Source of the DNA: Bifidobacterium castoris
Lineage (GTDB): Bacteria > Actinomycetota > Actinomycetes > Actinomycetales > Bifidobacteriaceae
Direction: 5' to 3'
DNA length: 64,000 bases
NCBI RefSeq assembly: GCF_003952025.1
Contig: NZ_QXGI01000009.1
Span: forward strand, 40,250-104,249
Both the position numbers and the translations under genes were made by a program. Shown here one piece after another: positions 51,385 through 60,034 of the stretch (positions within the stretch are counted from its first letter, which is position 1; each line of letters opens with the position of its first letter). Below the pieces are notes generated by a model. The model was not told the origin of the DNA. It saw only the letters and a list, made by a program, of their open reading frames with translations, and did not search any database.

Positions 51385-52701
51385 CTACTTCAGATCCACG
51401 GCGATGCAATCCTCGGCCGCGTATCCGTTCGCCGAGCACCATGCCGTCGCGTCATCGGCCCGGGAGAAGCTCTCGCCGGAGAGAATCACGTAGTAGTCGG
51501 CAGCATGCCCATTCTTCGTGTAGTTGTAGTAGTCGGCCGCCCAGATGAGGATCGCGTTCGAATGCTTGTAGTGCATCTTGAGGAACTGCTCGTAAATGTC
51601 CGTGTATTTCCAGGCTTTCCCGTCGATGTTCATATTGTATTTCTTGCTCGACAGCTGCGTCGTGTAGTCCGAATAGAACGGCGATGCCAGCGACGAGTCG
51701 TCGTCGAGCTGCCGCTTGAGCGCAAGCTGCGCGTAGCGTTCGTTGTCGACGGCGGCGATCGACGCACCGCCGAGCGCGGCCGCCACGTCGCCCGACGCGT
51801 TGCCTTCGCCCTTCTGGTTGACCTGCCAGACGACCTTCGCGTTCGTCGGCGACGTGATCTCGTCGGCCGGCTGCCAGTGCTGCCGCGAGTTGAACGCGAT
51901 CTGCGCGCTCGCCTCGCCGTCCTCGAAGTCGATCGGCTTCTTCGAGAAGTCGTAGACGGCCGCCGCGATGACGTCGCCGTCGCCGTTCTTCACGGTGATC
52001 TTGACGTTCGGTTCGGCGTAGCTGCCCGTCTCGCATGATTTCGCGGACAACGAGAGCGTCGCGATAAGCGAATTGCCGCTTGCGGTCAGGTCGTCGACGT
52101 CGACATCCGGCGTCGCCGTGCACTTCGCGTCCTTCTCCTTGTCATCCTTGTCGTCCTTGTCGTCTGCATCGCCCCCGTCGTCCGATGACGTATCCTCGGT
52201 GTCCGCCGGCGCTGTCTGCAACGACGACACCTCCTGCGGCGCCGCATCGTCGTTCGCGCGTGTCGACTGCCAGATCCAGAATCCGATCGCCGCGAGCATG
52301 ATGACGACGAGCACGATGAGCGTGATGAGCAGTCCCCGGTTCGATTTCGGCTTCTTGCCGCCGGCGCTCGGCGGCGTCGTCGGAGGCATGGACGGCGGCG
52401 GGACGGCGGCCGACATCGGCATCGTGGACTCTCCGGCCGAAGGAGCGGCCGGCGACGCGGACAACGGAGCGGCCTTCGGCCCCGCGACCGTTTCCTCATA
52501 CAGCGACGGATCATACGCAGGCGCAGGGGGCATGGCGCCGCTCGCCGCCGCTCGCGGCGCAGGCGGCGCCACGGACGGCGGAGTTATGCCAGCGACGCGC
52601 GTCGCGTCCGGCATCGCCGTTCCCTGTTGCAGCCGTGCGCCGCAGTTCCAGCAGAAGCCTTCCCCGTCCCCGACCTGCTGTTGGCATTGTGGACATTGCA
52701 T
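51385..52701 (-). CDS. zinc-ribbon single-pass membrane protein
   Basis: 438 residues. N-terminal zinc ribbon MQCPQCQQQVGDGEGFCWNC (CxxC twice), Pro/Ala-rich linker of about 90 residues, one transmembrane helix (GLLITLIVLVVIMLAAIGFW), an Asp/Lys-rich stretch (KDDKDDKEKDAK) and a C-terminal exported domain with likely disulfide (TAWCSANGYAAEDCIAVDLK). The cytosolic ribbon plus extracytoplasmic domain suggests a sensing or envelope-stress role; no specific function recognised. RBS GGAAGGGAAG before ATG 52701. Divergent from the next zinc-ribbon gene. Confidence 0.75.
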   Translation of the reverse strand: MQCPQCQQQVGDGEGFCWNCGARLQQGTAMPDATRVAGITPPSVAPPAPRAAASGAMPPAPAYDPSLYEETVAGPKAAPLSASPAAPSAGESTMPMSAAVPPPSMPPTTPPSAGGKKPKSNRGLLITLIVLVVIMLAAIGFWIWQSTRANDDAAPQEVSSLQTAPADTEDTSSDDGGDADDKDDKDDKEKDAKCTATPDVDVDDLTASGNSLIATLSLSAKSCETGSYAEPNVKITVKNGDGDVIAAAVYDFSKKPIDFEDGEASAQIAFNSRQHWQPADEITSPTNAKVVWQVNQKGEGNASGDVAAALGGASIAAVDNERYAQLALKRQLDDDSSLASPFYSDYTTQLSSKKYNMNIDGKAWKYTDIYEQFLKMHYKHSNAILIWAADYYNYTKNGHAADYYVILSGESFSRADDATAWCSANGYAAEDCIAVDLK

Positions 52702-52857
52702 GCTCGGTCACTTCCCTTCCTCAAGGCCGCCGTCGGAGCGGTCGGCATCGTCCGTTCGTTCAAGGAGTCCTTCCGGTTCCTTCCCCTTCCAAATATAATA
52801 TGGACCTCATATATGGACCATATGCCCCAATTCGCCGTTGTGCGTGGATCTCTGCAT

Positions 52858-52863
52858 TACAAT
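52858..52863 (+). promoter_or_regulatory. -10 element TACAAT for the 922-aa zinc-ribbon protein
   Basis: TACAAT on the plus strand about 49 nt before ATG 52912, giving a leader with RBS AGAAGGAG. Just upstream TATGGACC occurs twice 13 nt apart in AT-rich DNA (about 52798-52820), a possible operator in the 210-bp divergent region. Confidence 0.45.
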
Positions 52864-52911
52864 CGGCACTATGGGGACACCCCGTTGAATAAAGAGAGAA
52901 GGAGCACCCAG

Positions 52912-55680
52912 ATGTATTGTCCGCAATGCGGCTCAATCGTCCCGGCCGGTTCGCAGTTCTGCCCGTCGTGCGGAACGCCGGTGAACCAGCAGACGCAAAC
53001 CGCCGTTCCTCCGCAGCCGGCGGCGCCAGCCGCCCCCTCCTACCCCGCTGCGCCTCCACCCGGCCCTCAGCCAGCACCGGCACCGCAAGCCGCTCCCGTC
53101 ACTCCGGCTATGCCGGCGGCTCCAGCAACCCCGGCCGTGCCACCCGTCCCGGGCGCTCCGATGGGCGCCGCGCCCGCACCCCAACCGGTCACGCCAAAGG
53201 CGCCGGTGCAGATCACGCCGCAGCAGCTTGCCGCCTTCGGCACCTCCGCCGGCATCGGCATCGGCGCCGCGATCGTCATGGCGCTGCTCGGCATGCTCAT
53301 TTCGTGGAGCATGCTGCAGAATCTGATCGACTCGGCCGATCTGAGCGAACCGTTGACCAATCTCAACTTCTTCCATCGTCTGGGCGTCTATCTCGCGCTT
53401 GGAGCCTCCGGCTCAATCACCGCGAAAATGGGGATGGGCGGTAGCGTGGTGGGTTCCGCCTCCGCCTCCGTGCCGCTGTCATGGATCGGCTATGCGCTCG
53501 CCATCGGATGCGCGTTCGGCGCGTTCCTGATGGCGCGCAGGGCGGCGATCCGCTTCCGCTGGGTCGGTGTCGTCAGCGCCTTCGCCGTCGGCATCGTCTC
53601 CGGTCTCGTCATGCTGCTGCTCACCGCGATCATGCGCTACTCCTATACCGAGGATACGAACTTCATCACCGTGTCCGGAGCGACGTTCCGCACCTTCGCG
53701 ATGGTGTTCGTCCTTGCGACCGTCGGCGCGCTCATCGGCTATTTCCTCGCCGACACGACCGCCGACGAGTCGAACGTCTTCACCGCCGCATGGACCTGGT
53801 CACATCGCGTCCGCGGCTTCCGGCGCACCGTCGTCGAAACGGCGGCCTGCTACGTCGTCGTGTCGACCGTCGTCGCGCTCATCGTCATGATCGTCGCATC
53901 GTCGAAGATGAGCGGCCTCACATCAGGTGCGGGACCGCTGTGGGCCTTCCTTCCGCTCGTGCTGCCGGCGCTCGGCGCCTGGAGCGTCGTCATCGGCTCC
54001 TTCGGCGCCATCGAGTTCGGTTCCACCGGCGCGAGTCCGATATCGATCTCGCTGTTCGGCTCCGATGCGATGGCGACCTTCGATTACACCTGGGCCCTGT
54101 GGCTGATGTTCGTCCTCTATCTGCTGTGCGGCTTCTATGTCGCGTTGCGCGCCGCCGCACGCAACGCCTACGACCCGTATTACGCCGACTGGAGGTTCTG
54201 CTGGCAGGCGCCGGCGTGCTGGCTGGCGTTCTGGCTCATCACACCGTATCTGTTCATGGCGGTACAGGGCGGCGGCGGTGGCATCTCGAGCTCCTCCGGC
54301 ATGACCTACCAGATCGTGCCGGCGCTGTGGTTCTGCCTGATCGCGGCGCTGTGGTCCTTCATCATCGAAGTCGTCGCCCGTCTGCTTGGGCCGACCGTCA
54401 TCCAGTCGCTGACCGGCATCTGGCCGGTTCTCGTCGGCGGCACCGTGCGTCCGGGGCTGCGTTCGACGCGCCACGACCCGCACGAGGTCGTCTTCGCCGA
54501 ATCGGTGACGATGGCAGCGCAGGCCGGCGTCGCGAGCGCGACCGAAGCCTTCGCGACGCCCGTTCCCGGCGCCCCGCAGGCGCCTGTTCGCGGCGGCATA
54601 TCTGCGATGCCCAGGTCGGGCGACTCCCTGATCGCGCCCGCCGTGCCTGGCGCCGCGACGGTCGCCGCGACACGCAAGCCGATGTCGCCGAAGACGAAGA
54701 TGTGGCTCATCATCGGCGGCGTCGCCGTCGGTCTGGTCATCATCCTGTCGATCGTCTTCTCGGCGCTCAATTCGTCGACCTTCAGCGCGTCGGCCACGGC
54801 GAAGCAGTACATCGCGGCGATCGAATCGGGCGATTTCAACGGCGCGAACGGCATCGCCAAACCGCAGGTCAAGAACGACCAGATGAAGCTGCTGTCCAAT
54901 GACGCCGTGCCGAAGGAGGGCCGCATCTCCAACGCGCAGGTCATCAGGGAGAAGGCGAACGGCAATTCGAAGATCGTCACCGTCTCGTACACGCTCGACG
55001 GCAAGGAGGTCACCCATGACCTCAAGATGATCAAGCGCGGCAGCAAGGCGCTGTTCTTCACCGACTGGGGCGTCGCCGAGCCGATGACGACGACGATCTT
55101 CGTCTCGAAGCCCGAGGCGATCTCGGCGCTCGCCGTCAACGGCGTCGAGGTCACCGAGAAGAACGCGAAGGGCACGGACAACGGCATCTGGTCGTTCACC
55201 GTGTACCCGGGCACCTACAGCGTGTCGGCCGGCAAGTCGAAGTATCTGACGTCGGAGGCCTCGCAGATCGTCGCGAGCGGCGATGAATCGTCGTCGGATT
55301 CGCGCACGGTCCTCTCCGTCGAGGCCACCGACGCGTTGACCGAGGCGATCCAGCAGAAGGTGAACGAGAAGATCGACGAATGCGAGAAATCCACCGATCT
55401 CGAGCCGAAAGGCTGTCCGTTCAGCGCGTACTCCTATGGCGACGATAAGAACATGCGCAACTTCACATGGTCGGTCACCGACTACCCGCAGGTGGAGGTG
55501 GACACCGACTACGGCACGTTCCAGACCGACTACGGCATCAAGGTCAAGTACACCTACGAATACAGGAGCTCGGACGGCTGGGAACCGAACGACGGCAGCA
55601 CGACGCTGTCGGCGATGTCCGGCATCTTCAGCGTGGACGGCGACAAGCTCACGATCGAGCTCGACGACAGCGACGACTGA
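52912..55680 (+). CDS. large zinc-ribbon multi-pass membrane protein
   Basis: 922 residues. MYCPQCGSIVPAGSQFCPSC zinc ribbon, then about 70 residues of Pro/Ala-rich linker, a block of roughly nine to ten membrane helices (residues 110-500), a second linker, one more helix (MWLIIGGVAVGLVIILSIVF) and a C-terminal extracytoplasmic region. That region starts with an NTF2-like segment (AKQYIAAIESGDFNGANGIA) as in TcaA/YvbJ-type proteins and continues with beta-rich domains. RBS AGAAGGAG. A hairpin follows. The shared zinc ribbon and divergent arrangement with the 438-aa protein suggest a common system; function unknown. Confidence 0.75.
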   Translation: MYCPQCGSIVPAGSQFCPSCGTPVNQQTQTAVPPQPAAPAAPSYPAAPPPGPQPAPAPQAAPVTPAMPAAPATPAVPPVPGAPMGAAPAPQPVTPKAPVQITPQQLAAFGTSAGIGIGAAIVMALLGMLISWSMLQNLIDSADLSEPLTNLNFFHRLGVYLALGASGSITAKMGMGGSVVGSASASVPLSWIGYALAIGCAFGAFLMARRAAIRFRWVGVVSAFAVGIVSGLVMLLLTAIMRYSYTEDTNFITVSGATFRTFAMVFVLATVGALIGYFLADTTADESNVFTAAWTWSHRVRGFRRTVVETAACYVVVSTVVALIVMIVASSKMSGLTSGAGPLWAFLPLVLPALGAWSVVIGSFGAIEFGSTGASPISISLFGSDAMATFDYTWALWLMFVLYLLCGFYVALRAAARNAYDPYYADWRFCWQAPACWLAFWLITPYLFMAVQGGGGGISSSSGMTYQIVPALWFCLIAALWSFIIEVVARLLGPTVIQSLTGIWPVLVGGTVRPGLRSTRHDPHEVVFAESVTMAAQAGVASATEAFATPVPGAPQAPVRGGISAMPRSGDSLIAPAVPGAATVAATRKPMSPKTKMWLIIGGVAVGLVIILSIVFSALNSSTFSASATAKQYIAAIESGDFNGANGIAKPQVKNDQMKLLSNDAVPKEGRISNAQVIREKANGNSKIVTVSYTLDGKEVTHDLKMIKRGSKALFFTDWGVAEPMTTTIFVSKPEAISALAVNGVEVTEKNAKGTDNGIWSFTVYPGTYSVSAGKSKYLTSEASQIVASGDESSSDSRTVLSVEATDALTEAIQQKVNEKIDECEKSTDLEPKGCPFSAYSYGDDKNMRNFTWSVTDYPQVEVDTDYGTFQTDYGIKVKYTYEYRSSDGWEPNDGSTTLSAMSGIFSVDGDKLTIELDDSDD

Positions 55681-55696
55681 GCGTGCGCGCAATACA

Positions 55697-55736
55697 AGGA
55701 AGCCCCTCGCAGCGAATCGGCTGCGAGGGGCTTCCT
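55697..55736. terminator. 17-bp terminator between convergent genes
   Basis: Perfect arms 55697-55713 and 55720-55736 with loop GAATCG, 16 nt after the plus-strand stop and ahead of convergent rplI. Confidence 0.8.
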
Positions 55737-55815
55737 CATTGCTTAAGCTCAGACGGTATCAGGTCTGTGGATGGCCGCATGGCACGGATCGGACGCCGTC
55801 CATGCGGCCGGCGCA

Positions 55816-56262
55816 TCACTCGGCGACGACCTTCACGAAGAAGTTCGCGGTGATCTCCGGGTGCAGGGCGACGGTGGCCGGGAATTCGCCGGTCGTCTTG
55901 ATCGACTCGACGGTGATCGCCTTCGAATCGACCGCGACCTTGTCGGCGAGCGCCTTGGCGATCTGCTCGTTCGAAATGCCGCCGAAGAGCTTGCCGGATT
56001 CGGAAACCTTCGCCGGGATCTCGACGGCGATGCCCTCGATGATGCCCTTGGCCTCGACGGCGCCCTCACGGGTCGCGACGGCCTTGGCGAGGCGGGCGCG
56101 CTTCATGGCCTCGGCCTGAGCGGCGGCGCCCTTCGACCAGGCAAGGGCGTAGCCCTGCGGGATCAGGTAGTTGCGGGCGTAGCCGAGCTTGACCTCGACG
56201 ATGTCGCCGGCATGGCCCAGATTGTTGACGGACTGCTTGAGAATAACCTTGGTGGTTGCCAT
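55816..56262 (-). CDS. rplI: 50S ribosomal protein L9
   Basis: 148 residues. N-terminal rRNA-binding domain [20 protein letters not shown] with [17 protein letters not shown], long central helix and C-terminal domain. ATG 56262 follows GGAGGAG. Last gene of the rpsF-ssb-rpsR-rplI unit. Confidence 0.97.
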   Translation of the reverse strand: MATTKVILKQSVNNLGHAGDIVEVKLGYARNYLIPQGYALAWSKGAAAQAEAMKRARLAKAVATREGAVEAKGIIEGIAVEIPAKVSESGKLFGGISNEQIAKALADKVAVDSKAITVESIKTTGEFPATVALHPEITANFFVKVVAE

Positions 56263-56280
56263 CTTCAACTCCTCCTAGAA

Positions 56281-56529
56281 TCAGCGGCCGTTGGTGGCGT
56301 ACGGCAGCAGGGCCATCTCGCGGGCGTTCTTGATTGCCTTCGAGATCTCGCGCTGCTCCTGCACGGTGACGCCGGTGATGCGACGGGAACGGATCTTGCC
56401 GCGATCGGAGATGAACTTGCGCAGCAGCGCGACGTCCTTGTAATCGATCTCGGTAACCTTGGCAGCCTTGAGCGGGTTCGGCTTCTTCTTGAACGGCTTC
56501 ACCGGCGGCTGCGGCCTCTTGCGTGACAT
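56281..56529 (-). CDS. rpsR: 30S ribosomal protein S18
   Basis: 82 residues: basic N-terminus [20 protein letters not shown] and [20 protein letters not shown], then [20 protein letters not shown]. No zinc Cys motif, i.e. the zinc-independent form. RBS AAGGAGAC. Confidence 0.97.
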   Translation of the reverse strand: MSRKRPQPPVKPFKKKPNPLKAAKVTEIDYKDVALLRKFISDRGKIRSRRITGVTVQEQREISKAIKNAREMALLPYATNGR

Positions 56530-56605
56530 CTATGGTCTCCTTACAAATGAAATGATGTGGTGCTGTGGTATTGCGGATGTTGGGTTCGGTGTGCGACCCG
56601 GGGCT

Positions 56606-57223
56606 TTAGAAATCGTCCTCGTCGCCGTTGCCGCCGAATTCGCTCGTCCCGAAGCTGCCGAAGCTCGAGCCCGAGGACTGCGAGGACTCGCCCCACGGAT
56701 CGGTGGCCGGAGCCTGCTGCTGCGGAGCGCCATAGCTGCTCGCGCCGCCGTTGTAGGCGGCTCCGCCCTGATATCCTCCACGGCTCGCATTGCCGGCGGG
56801 GGCGTTGTTGTAGCCACCCTGCTGGTTGCCGACGAAGCCGGAGCTCGCGGACTGGCGCTGGACCTGCGCGGTCGCGCGGCGCAGCGAAGGACCGATGTCC
56901 TCGACGCGCAGCTCGACGACGGTGCGCTGCGAGCCGTCCTGCGCCTGATACGAGCGCTGCGTCAGACGGCCCTGAGCGATGACGGACATGCCCTTGGACA
57001 GTGTGTTCGCGATGTTCGACGCAAGCGAGGTGCGTGCCGAATCCCACGCCGAGCAGTTCATGAACAGCGTGTCGCCGTCCTCCCACTGGTTGGTGTTCCG
57101 GTTGAACGTACGCGTGGACGAAGCGATGGTGAAGTTGACGACCGTCGAGCCGCTGCCCACGGTGCGCAGTTCCGGATCGCGGGTCAGATTGCCCGTGATC
57201 GTGATGATGGTTTCACCTGCCAT
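56606..57223 (-). CDS. ssb: single-stranded DNA-binding protein
   Basis: 205 residues. OB-fold (residues 1-110): MAGETIITITGNLTRDPELR, FNRNTNQWEDGDTLFMNCSA and GMSVIAQGRLTQRSYQAQDG. A Gly/Gln/Ser-rich disordered linker follows and the acidic tip DEDDF ends the protein, for partner recruitment. Between rpsF and rpsR as usual. Confidence 0.97.
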   Translation of the reverse strand: MAGETIITITGNLTRDPELRTVGSGSTVVNFTIASSTRTFNRNTNQWEDGDTLFMNCSAWDSARTSLASNIANTLSKGMSVIAQGRLTQRSYQAQDGSQRTVVELRVEDIGPSLRRATAQVQRQSASSGFVGNQQGGYNNAPAGNASRGGYQGGAAYNGGASSYGAPQQQAPATDPWGESSQSSGSSFGSFGTSEFGGNGDEDDF

Positions 57224-57264
57224 GTCTTGCCTGCCTATCCTTGTGCAAAAACCCTACAGCGGAA

Positions 57265-57552
57265 TTACTTACGGATGATCTTCGTGCGAACGATCGCTTC
57301 GTTCAGATTCATGACGCGGTCAAGCTCGTCGCTGACCTGCGGTTCGCAGCTGTACGTCACGACGACGTAGTTGCCTTCGTTCTTGCCATCGATCTCGTAA
57401 GCGAGCTTGCGGCGTCCCCAGATATCGATGTTCTCGACGGAACCGCCTTCCTTGGTGACGATCTCCATGTGCTGATCAGTCAGCTTCTTCAGACCGTTAT
57501 CATCCAGTTCAGGATCGGCAATGAACATCATTTCGTACTTATGCGCAGACAT
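57265..57552 (-). CDS. rpsF: 30S ribosomal protein S6
   Basis: 95 residues: MSAHKYEMMFIADPELDDNG at the N-terminus, GGSVENIDIWGRRKLAYEID and VMNLNEAIVRTKIIRK at the end. ATG 57552 follows GGAGGTGGGTG. First gene of the operon. Confidence 0.97.
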   Translation of the reverse strand: MSAHKYEMMFIADPELDDNGLKKLTDQHMEIVTKEGGSVENIDIWGRRKLAYEIDGKNEGNYVVVTYSCEPQVSDELDRVMNLNEAIVRTKIIRK

Positions 57553-57804
57553 CACCCACCTCCTTCGGACTTTCGGCCACGGACGTTCCGTGACAGGAGT
57601 GTGTATGCGTTGTGCCGTGTCCCGGGGCGCCGTTGCGGCACGCCCGATTCAGAGCAACTTTCATAGCATAGCCGCAAAGGAGGACACCTCCGGCCGGCGC
57701 ATGCGCCTCCGCTTCCGCGCGTTTCGCCGCGCAAGACCTCGCGCAGCGCCCTTCGCACCGCGCCATGGGCCGAACGGCGGCCGCCGCACATACAGCCACA
57801 TTGT

Positions 57805-57810
57805 TATATT
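57805..57810 (+). promoter_or_regulatory. -10 element TATATT for prs
   Basis: TATATT lies 47 nt before the prs ATG in the divergent prs/rpsF region, giving a normal leader with GAAAGG as ribosome-binding site. Confidence 0.4.
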
Positions 57811-57857
57811 GGTGTTGCTTGAACCACGGGTACTCCCACGCATTTGAAAGGCGAACC

Positions 57858-58871
57858 ATGTCTGCAGTTCTCGAAGGCACACCCGATAAACGACTCGCAC
57901 TCGTCACCGGACGCGCCTATCCGGAACAAGCTGAGGAAACCGCGCACTATCTGGGCACCGAGGTCCTGCCAACGACGGCCTACGACTTCGCGAACGGCGA
58001 GATGTACGTGCGGTTCACCGAGCCCGTCCGCGGCGCCGACGTGTTCATCATGCAGGCGCATACGCAGCCAATCAACAAATGGATCATGGAGCAGCTCATC
58101 ATGATCGACGCCGCCAAACGCGCATCGGCGCGTTCGATCACCGTCGTGGCGCCGTTCTTCGGCTATTCGCGTCAGGACAAGAAGCATCTGGGCCGCGAAC
58201 CGATCACGGCGAAGCTGATGTTCTCGCTGCTGCAGGCGGCCGGCGCCGACCGCGTCATGACCGTCGACCTGCACGCCGCGCAGGAGCAGGGCTTCTTCAG
58301 CGGCCCGGTCGACCATCTGACGGCGATGCCGGTGCTGCTCGGCTACATGCGCAACCGTCTGCCGCTCGACAACACGACGATCGTCTCCCCCGACGCCGGC
58401 CGCATCAAGGTCTCGGAGCAGTGGGCGGCGAAGCTCGGCGGCCTGCCGCTCGCCTTCATCCACAAGACCCGCGACACGACGCGTCCGAACCATGCGGTCG
58501 CCCACGGCATCATCGGCGATGTCAAGGGCCGCGACTGCGTCGTCGTCGACGACATGATCGACACGGCGGGCACGATCTGCGAGGCCGTCCGCACGCTCCA
58601 CGAGCACGGCGCGAAGTCGGTCACGCTCGTCGCGACGCACGGCCTGCTGTCCGGACCGGCCGTCGAGCGTCTGCGCGACAGCGGCGCGAAGGAGATCGTG
58701 CTGATGGACACGGTGCCGATCCCCGAGGAGAAGCGACTGCCGAACATGACGGTGCTTTCGACGGCGCCGCTGCTCGCCGCCGGCATCCGTTCGGTCTTCG
58801 AATCGCGTTCCGTCTCGAATCTGCTCAACGGACTGCCCGAGGACATGCGCACACGCAACATCTACGCGTGA
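57858..58871 (+). CDS. prs: ribose-phosphate pyrophosphokinase
   Basis: 337 residues; makes PRPP from ribose 5-phosphate and ATP. LVTGRAYPEQAEETAHYLGT, FANGEMYVRFTEPVRGADVF, FGYSRQDKKHLGREPITAKL and the PRPP-binding loop CVVVDDMIDTAGTICEAV are all intact; MTVDLHAAQEQGFF and SPDAGRIKVSEQW are also present. ATG 57858 follows GAAAGG. Its product feeds nucleotide synthesis; the ribokinase next door can supply ribose 5-phosphate. Confidence 0.96.
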   Translation: MSAVLEGTPDKRLALVTGRAYPEQAEETAHYLGTEVLPTTAYDFANGEMYVRFTEPVRGADVFIMQAHTQPINKWIMEQLIMIDAAKRASARSITVVAPFFGYSRQDKKHLGREPITAKLMFSLLQAAGADRVMTVDLHAAQEQGFFSGPVDHLTAMPVLLGYMRNRLPLDNTTIVSPDAGRIKVSEQWAAKLGGLPLAFIHKTRDTTRPNHAVAHGIIGDVKGRDCVVVDDMIDTAGTICEAVRTLHEHGAKSVTLVATHGLLSGPAVERLRDSGAKEIVLMDTVPIPEEKRLPNMTVLSTAPLLAAGIRSVFESRSVSNLLNGLPEDMRTRNIYA

Positions 58872-58942
58872 CAAACGGTCGTATGGATGAGGGCGGCCCG
58901 TCCCAATTGGGACGGGCCGCCCTCATCCATACGACCGTTTGT
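58871..58942. terminator. perfect 72-bp palindrome between prs and rbsK
   Basis: Arms 58871-58906 and 58907-58942 are exact 36-bp reverse complements with no spacer (centre CCAATTGG). It starts in the last base of the prs stop and ends 1 nt before the ribokinase stop codon complement. It must act as a terminator hairpin for both convergent genes; its perfection is unusual. Confidence 0.85.
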
Positions 58943-58943
58943 C

Positions 58944-59927
58944 TCAGCGCTTCAACGCGAACATGTCGCGAATCTGCACGCTCGTGCCGTAGGACGCCTG
59001 CGCCCCGTAGCCGGTCGCCGCATAGGCGGATACGTACGAGGCGAGCCGCGCGGCCTCCCGCAGCGTCATGCCGGAGGCGAGCGCCGCAAGCACGGTGCCC
59101 ATGAAGGAGTCGCCGCAACCGGTGGTGTCCACGGCGGCCACACGCACCGGCGGGATGCGGACGATGGGTTCCTGCGCGTCCTCATCGAGCACGACCGAGC
59201 CGTCGCCGCCCAGCGTGACGATCGCCTGCCGGAATCCGAAGTCGTGCAGCCTGCCCTGTGCGTAGGTCCAATCGAAGCCGTCCCAGTCGTCGTCCTCGGG
59301 TTCTTCGATGTGCAGCAGCTGTGCGAGCTCATGCTCATTGACGAGCAGGATGTCGGCGTTGGCGATGAGCTCGGCGGGCAGCTGCGGCAGGAAGGGCGAA
59401 TCGTTGACGAGCACCTTGACACCGGCCTCATGGCACATCCTGGCGCATGCGGTCACCGTCTCCAACGGGCTTTCCAGACACAGGCCGAGCACCGAGGACG
59501 CGGTGAGCAGATCCCGCTGCGATTCCACGTATTCCACGCTGACGTTGGCGTTGGACCCCGGCGAGTAGACGATCGTGTTCTCTCCCGTCGAGTCCACGGT
59601 GATCACGGTGGTGCCGCTGGGGCCCAGCACCTTGCGTATGCCGTTGGTGTTCACACCGGCGTCGGCGAGGCTGCCGAGCAGGAAATCGGCGTTGGCGTCG
59701 GAACCGACGGCCCCGAACATGCGGACCGTGGCGCCGAGCTTCGCCGCCGCGGCGGCCTGATTGCCCGATTTGCCGCCGGGCAGCACCTGCAACGGCCCTC
59801 CGGTGACCGTCTCGCCCGGCCCGGGAAGACGTTCGGTGGTGACGGTGTAATCCGCGTTCATCGATCCGACGACCGATACCGAACCATGGATGCGGTCAAG
59901 CAGATCGAGTGTCTGTGCGGTGTTCAT
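58944..59927 (-). CDS. rbsK: ribokinase (PfkB family)
   Basis: 327 residues. Phosphorylates ribose to ribose 5-phosphate. VSVVGSMNADYTVTTERLPG and GGKSGNQAAAAAKLGATVRM are the substrate-binding segments; AAVDTTGCGDSFMGTVLAAL carries the anion hole and catalytic Asp. ATG 59927 follows AGGAG. Third gene of the LacI-nucleoside hydrolase-transporter unit; 108 nt after the MFS gene. Confidence 0.93.
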   Translation of the reverse strand: MNTAQTLDLLDRIHGSVSVVGSMNADYTVTTERLPGPGETVTGGPLQVLPGGKSGNQAAAAAKLGATVRMFGAVGSDANADFLLGSLADAGVNTNGIRKVLGPSGTTVITVDSTGENTIVYSPGSNANVSVEYVESQRDLLTASSVLGLCLESPLETVTACARMCHEAGVKVLVNDSPFLPQLPAELIANADILLVNEHELAQLLHIEEPEDDDWDGFDWTYAQGRLHDFGFRQAIVTLGGDGSVVLDEDAQEPIVRIPPVRVAAVDTTGCGDSFMGTVLAALASGMTLREAARLASYVSAYAATGYGAQASYGTSVQIRDMFALKR

Positions 59928-60034
59928 GAGCTCTCCTTTTTCCTGTGCGTTCATTGTGCCGTGCTCTCGGCCGGGCGTTGCATCGGAGGACAGGGCGTCC
60001 GCTCGTCATATCGGCGGGGACGCCCCAGACCACG

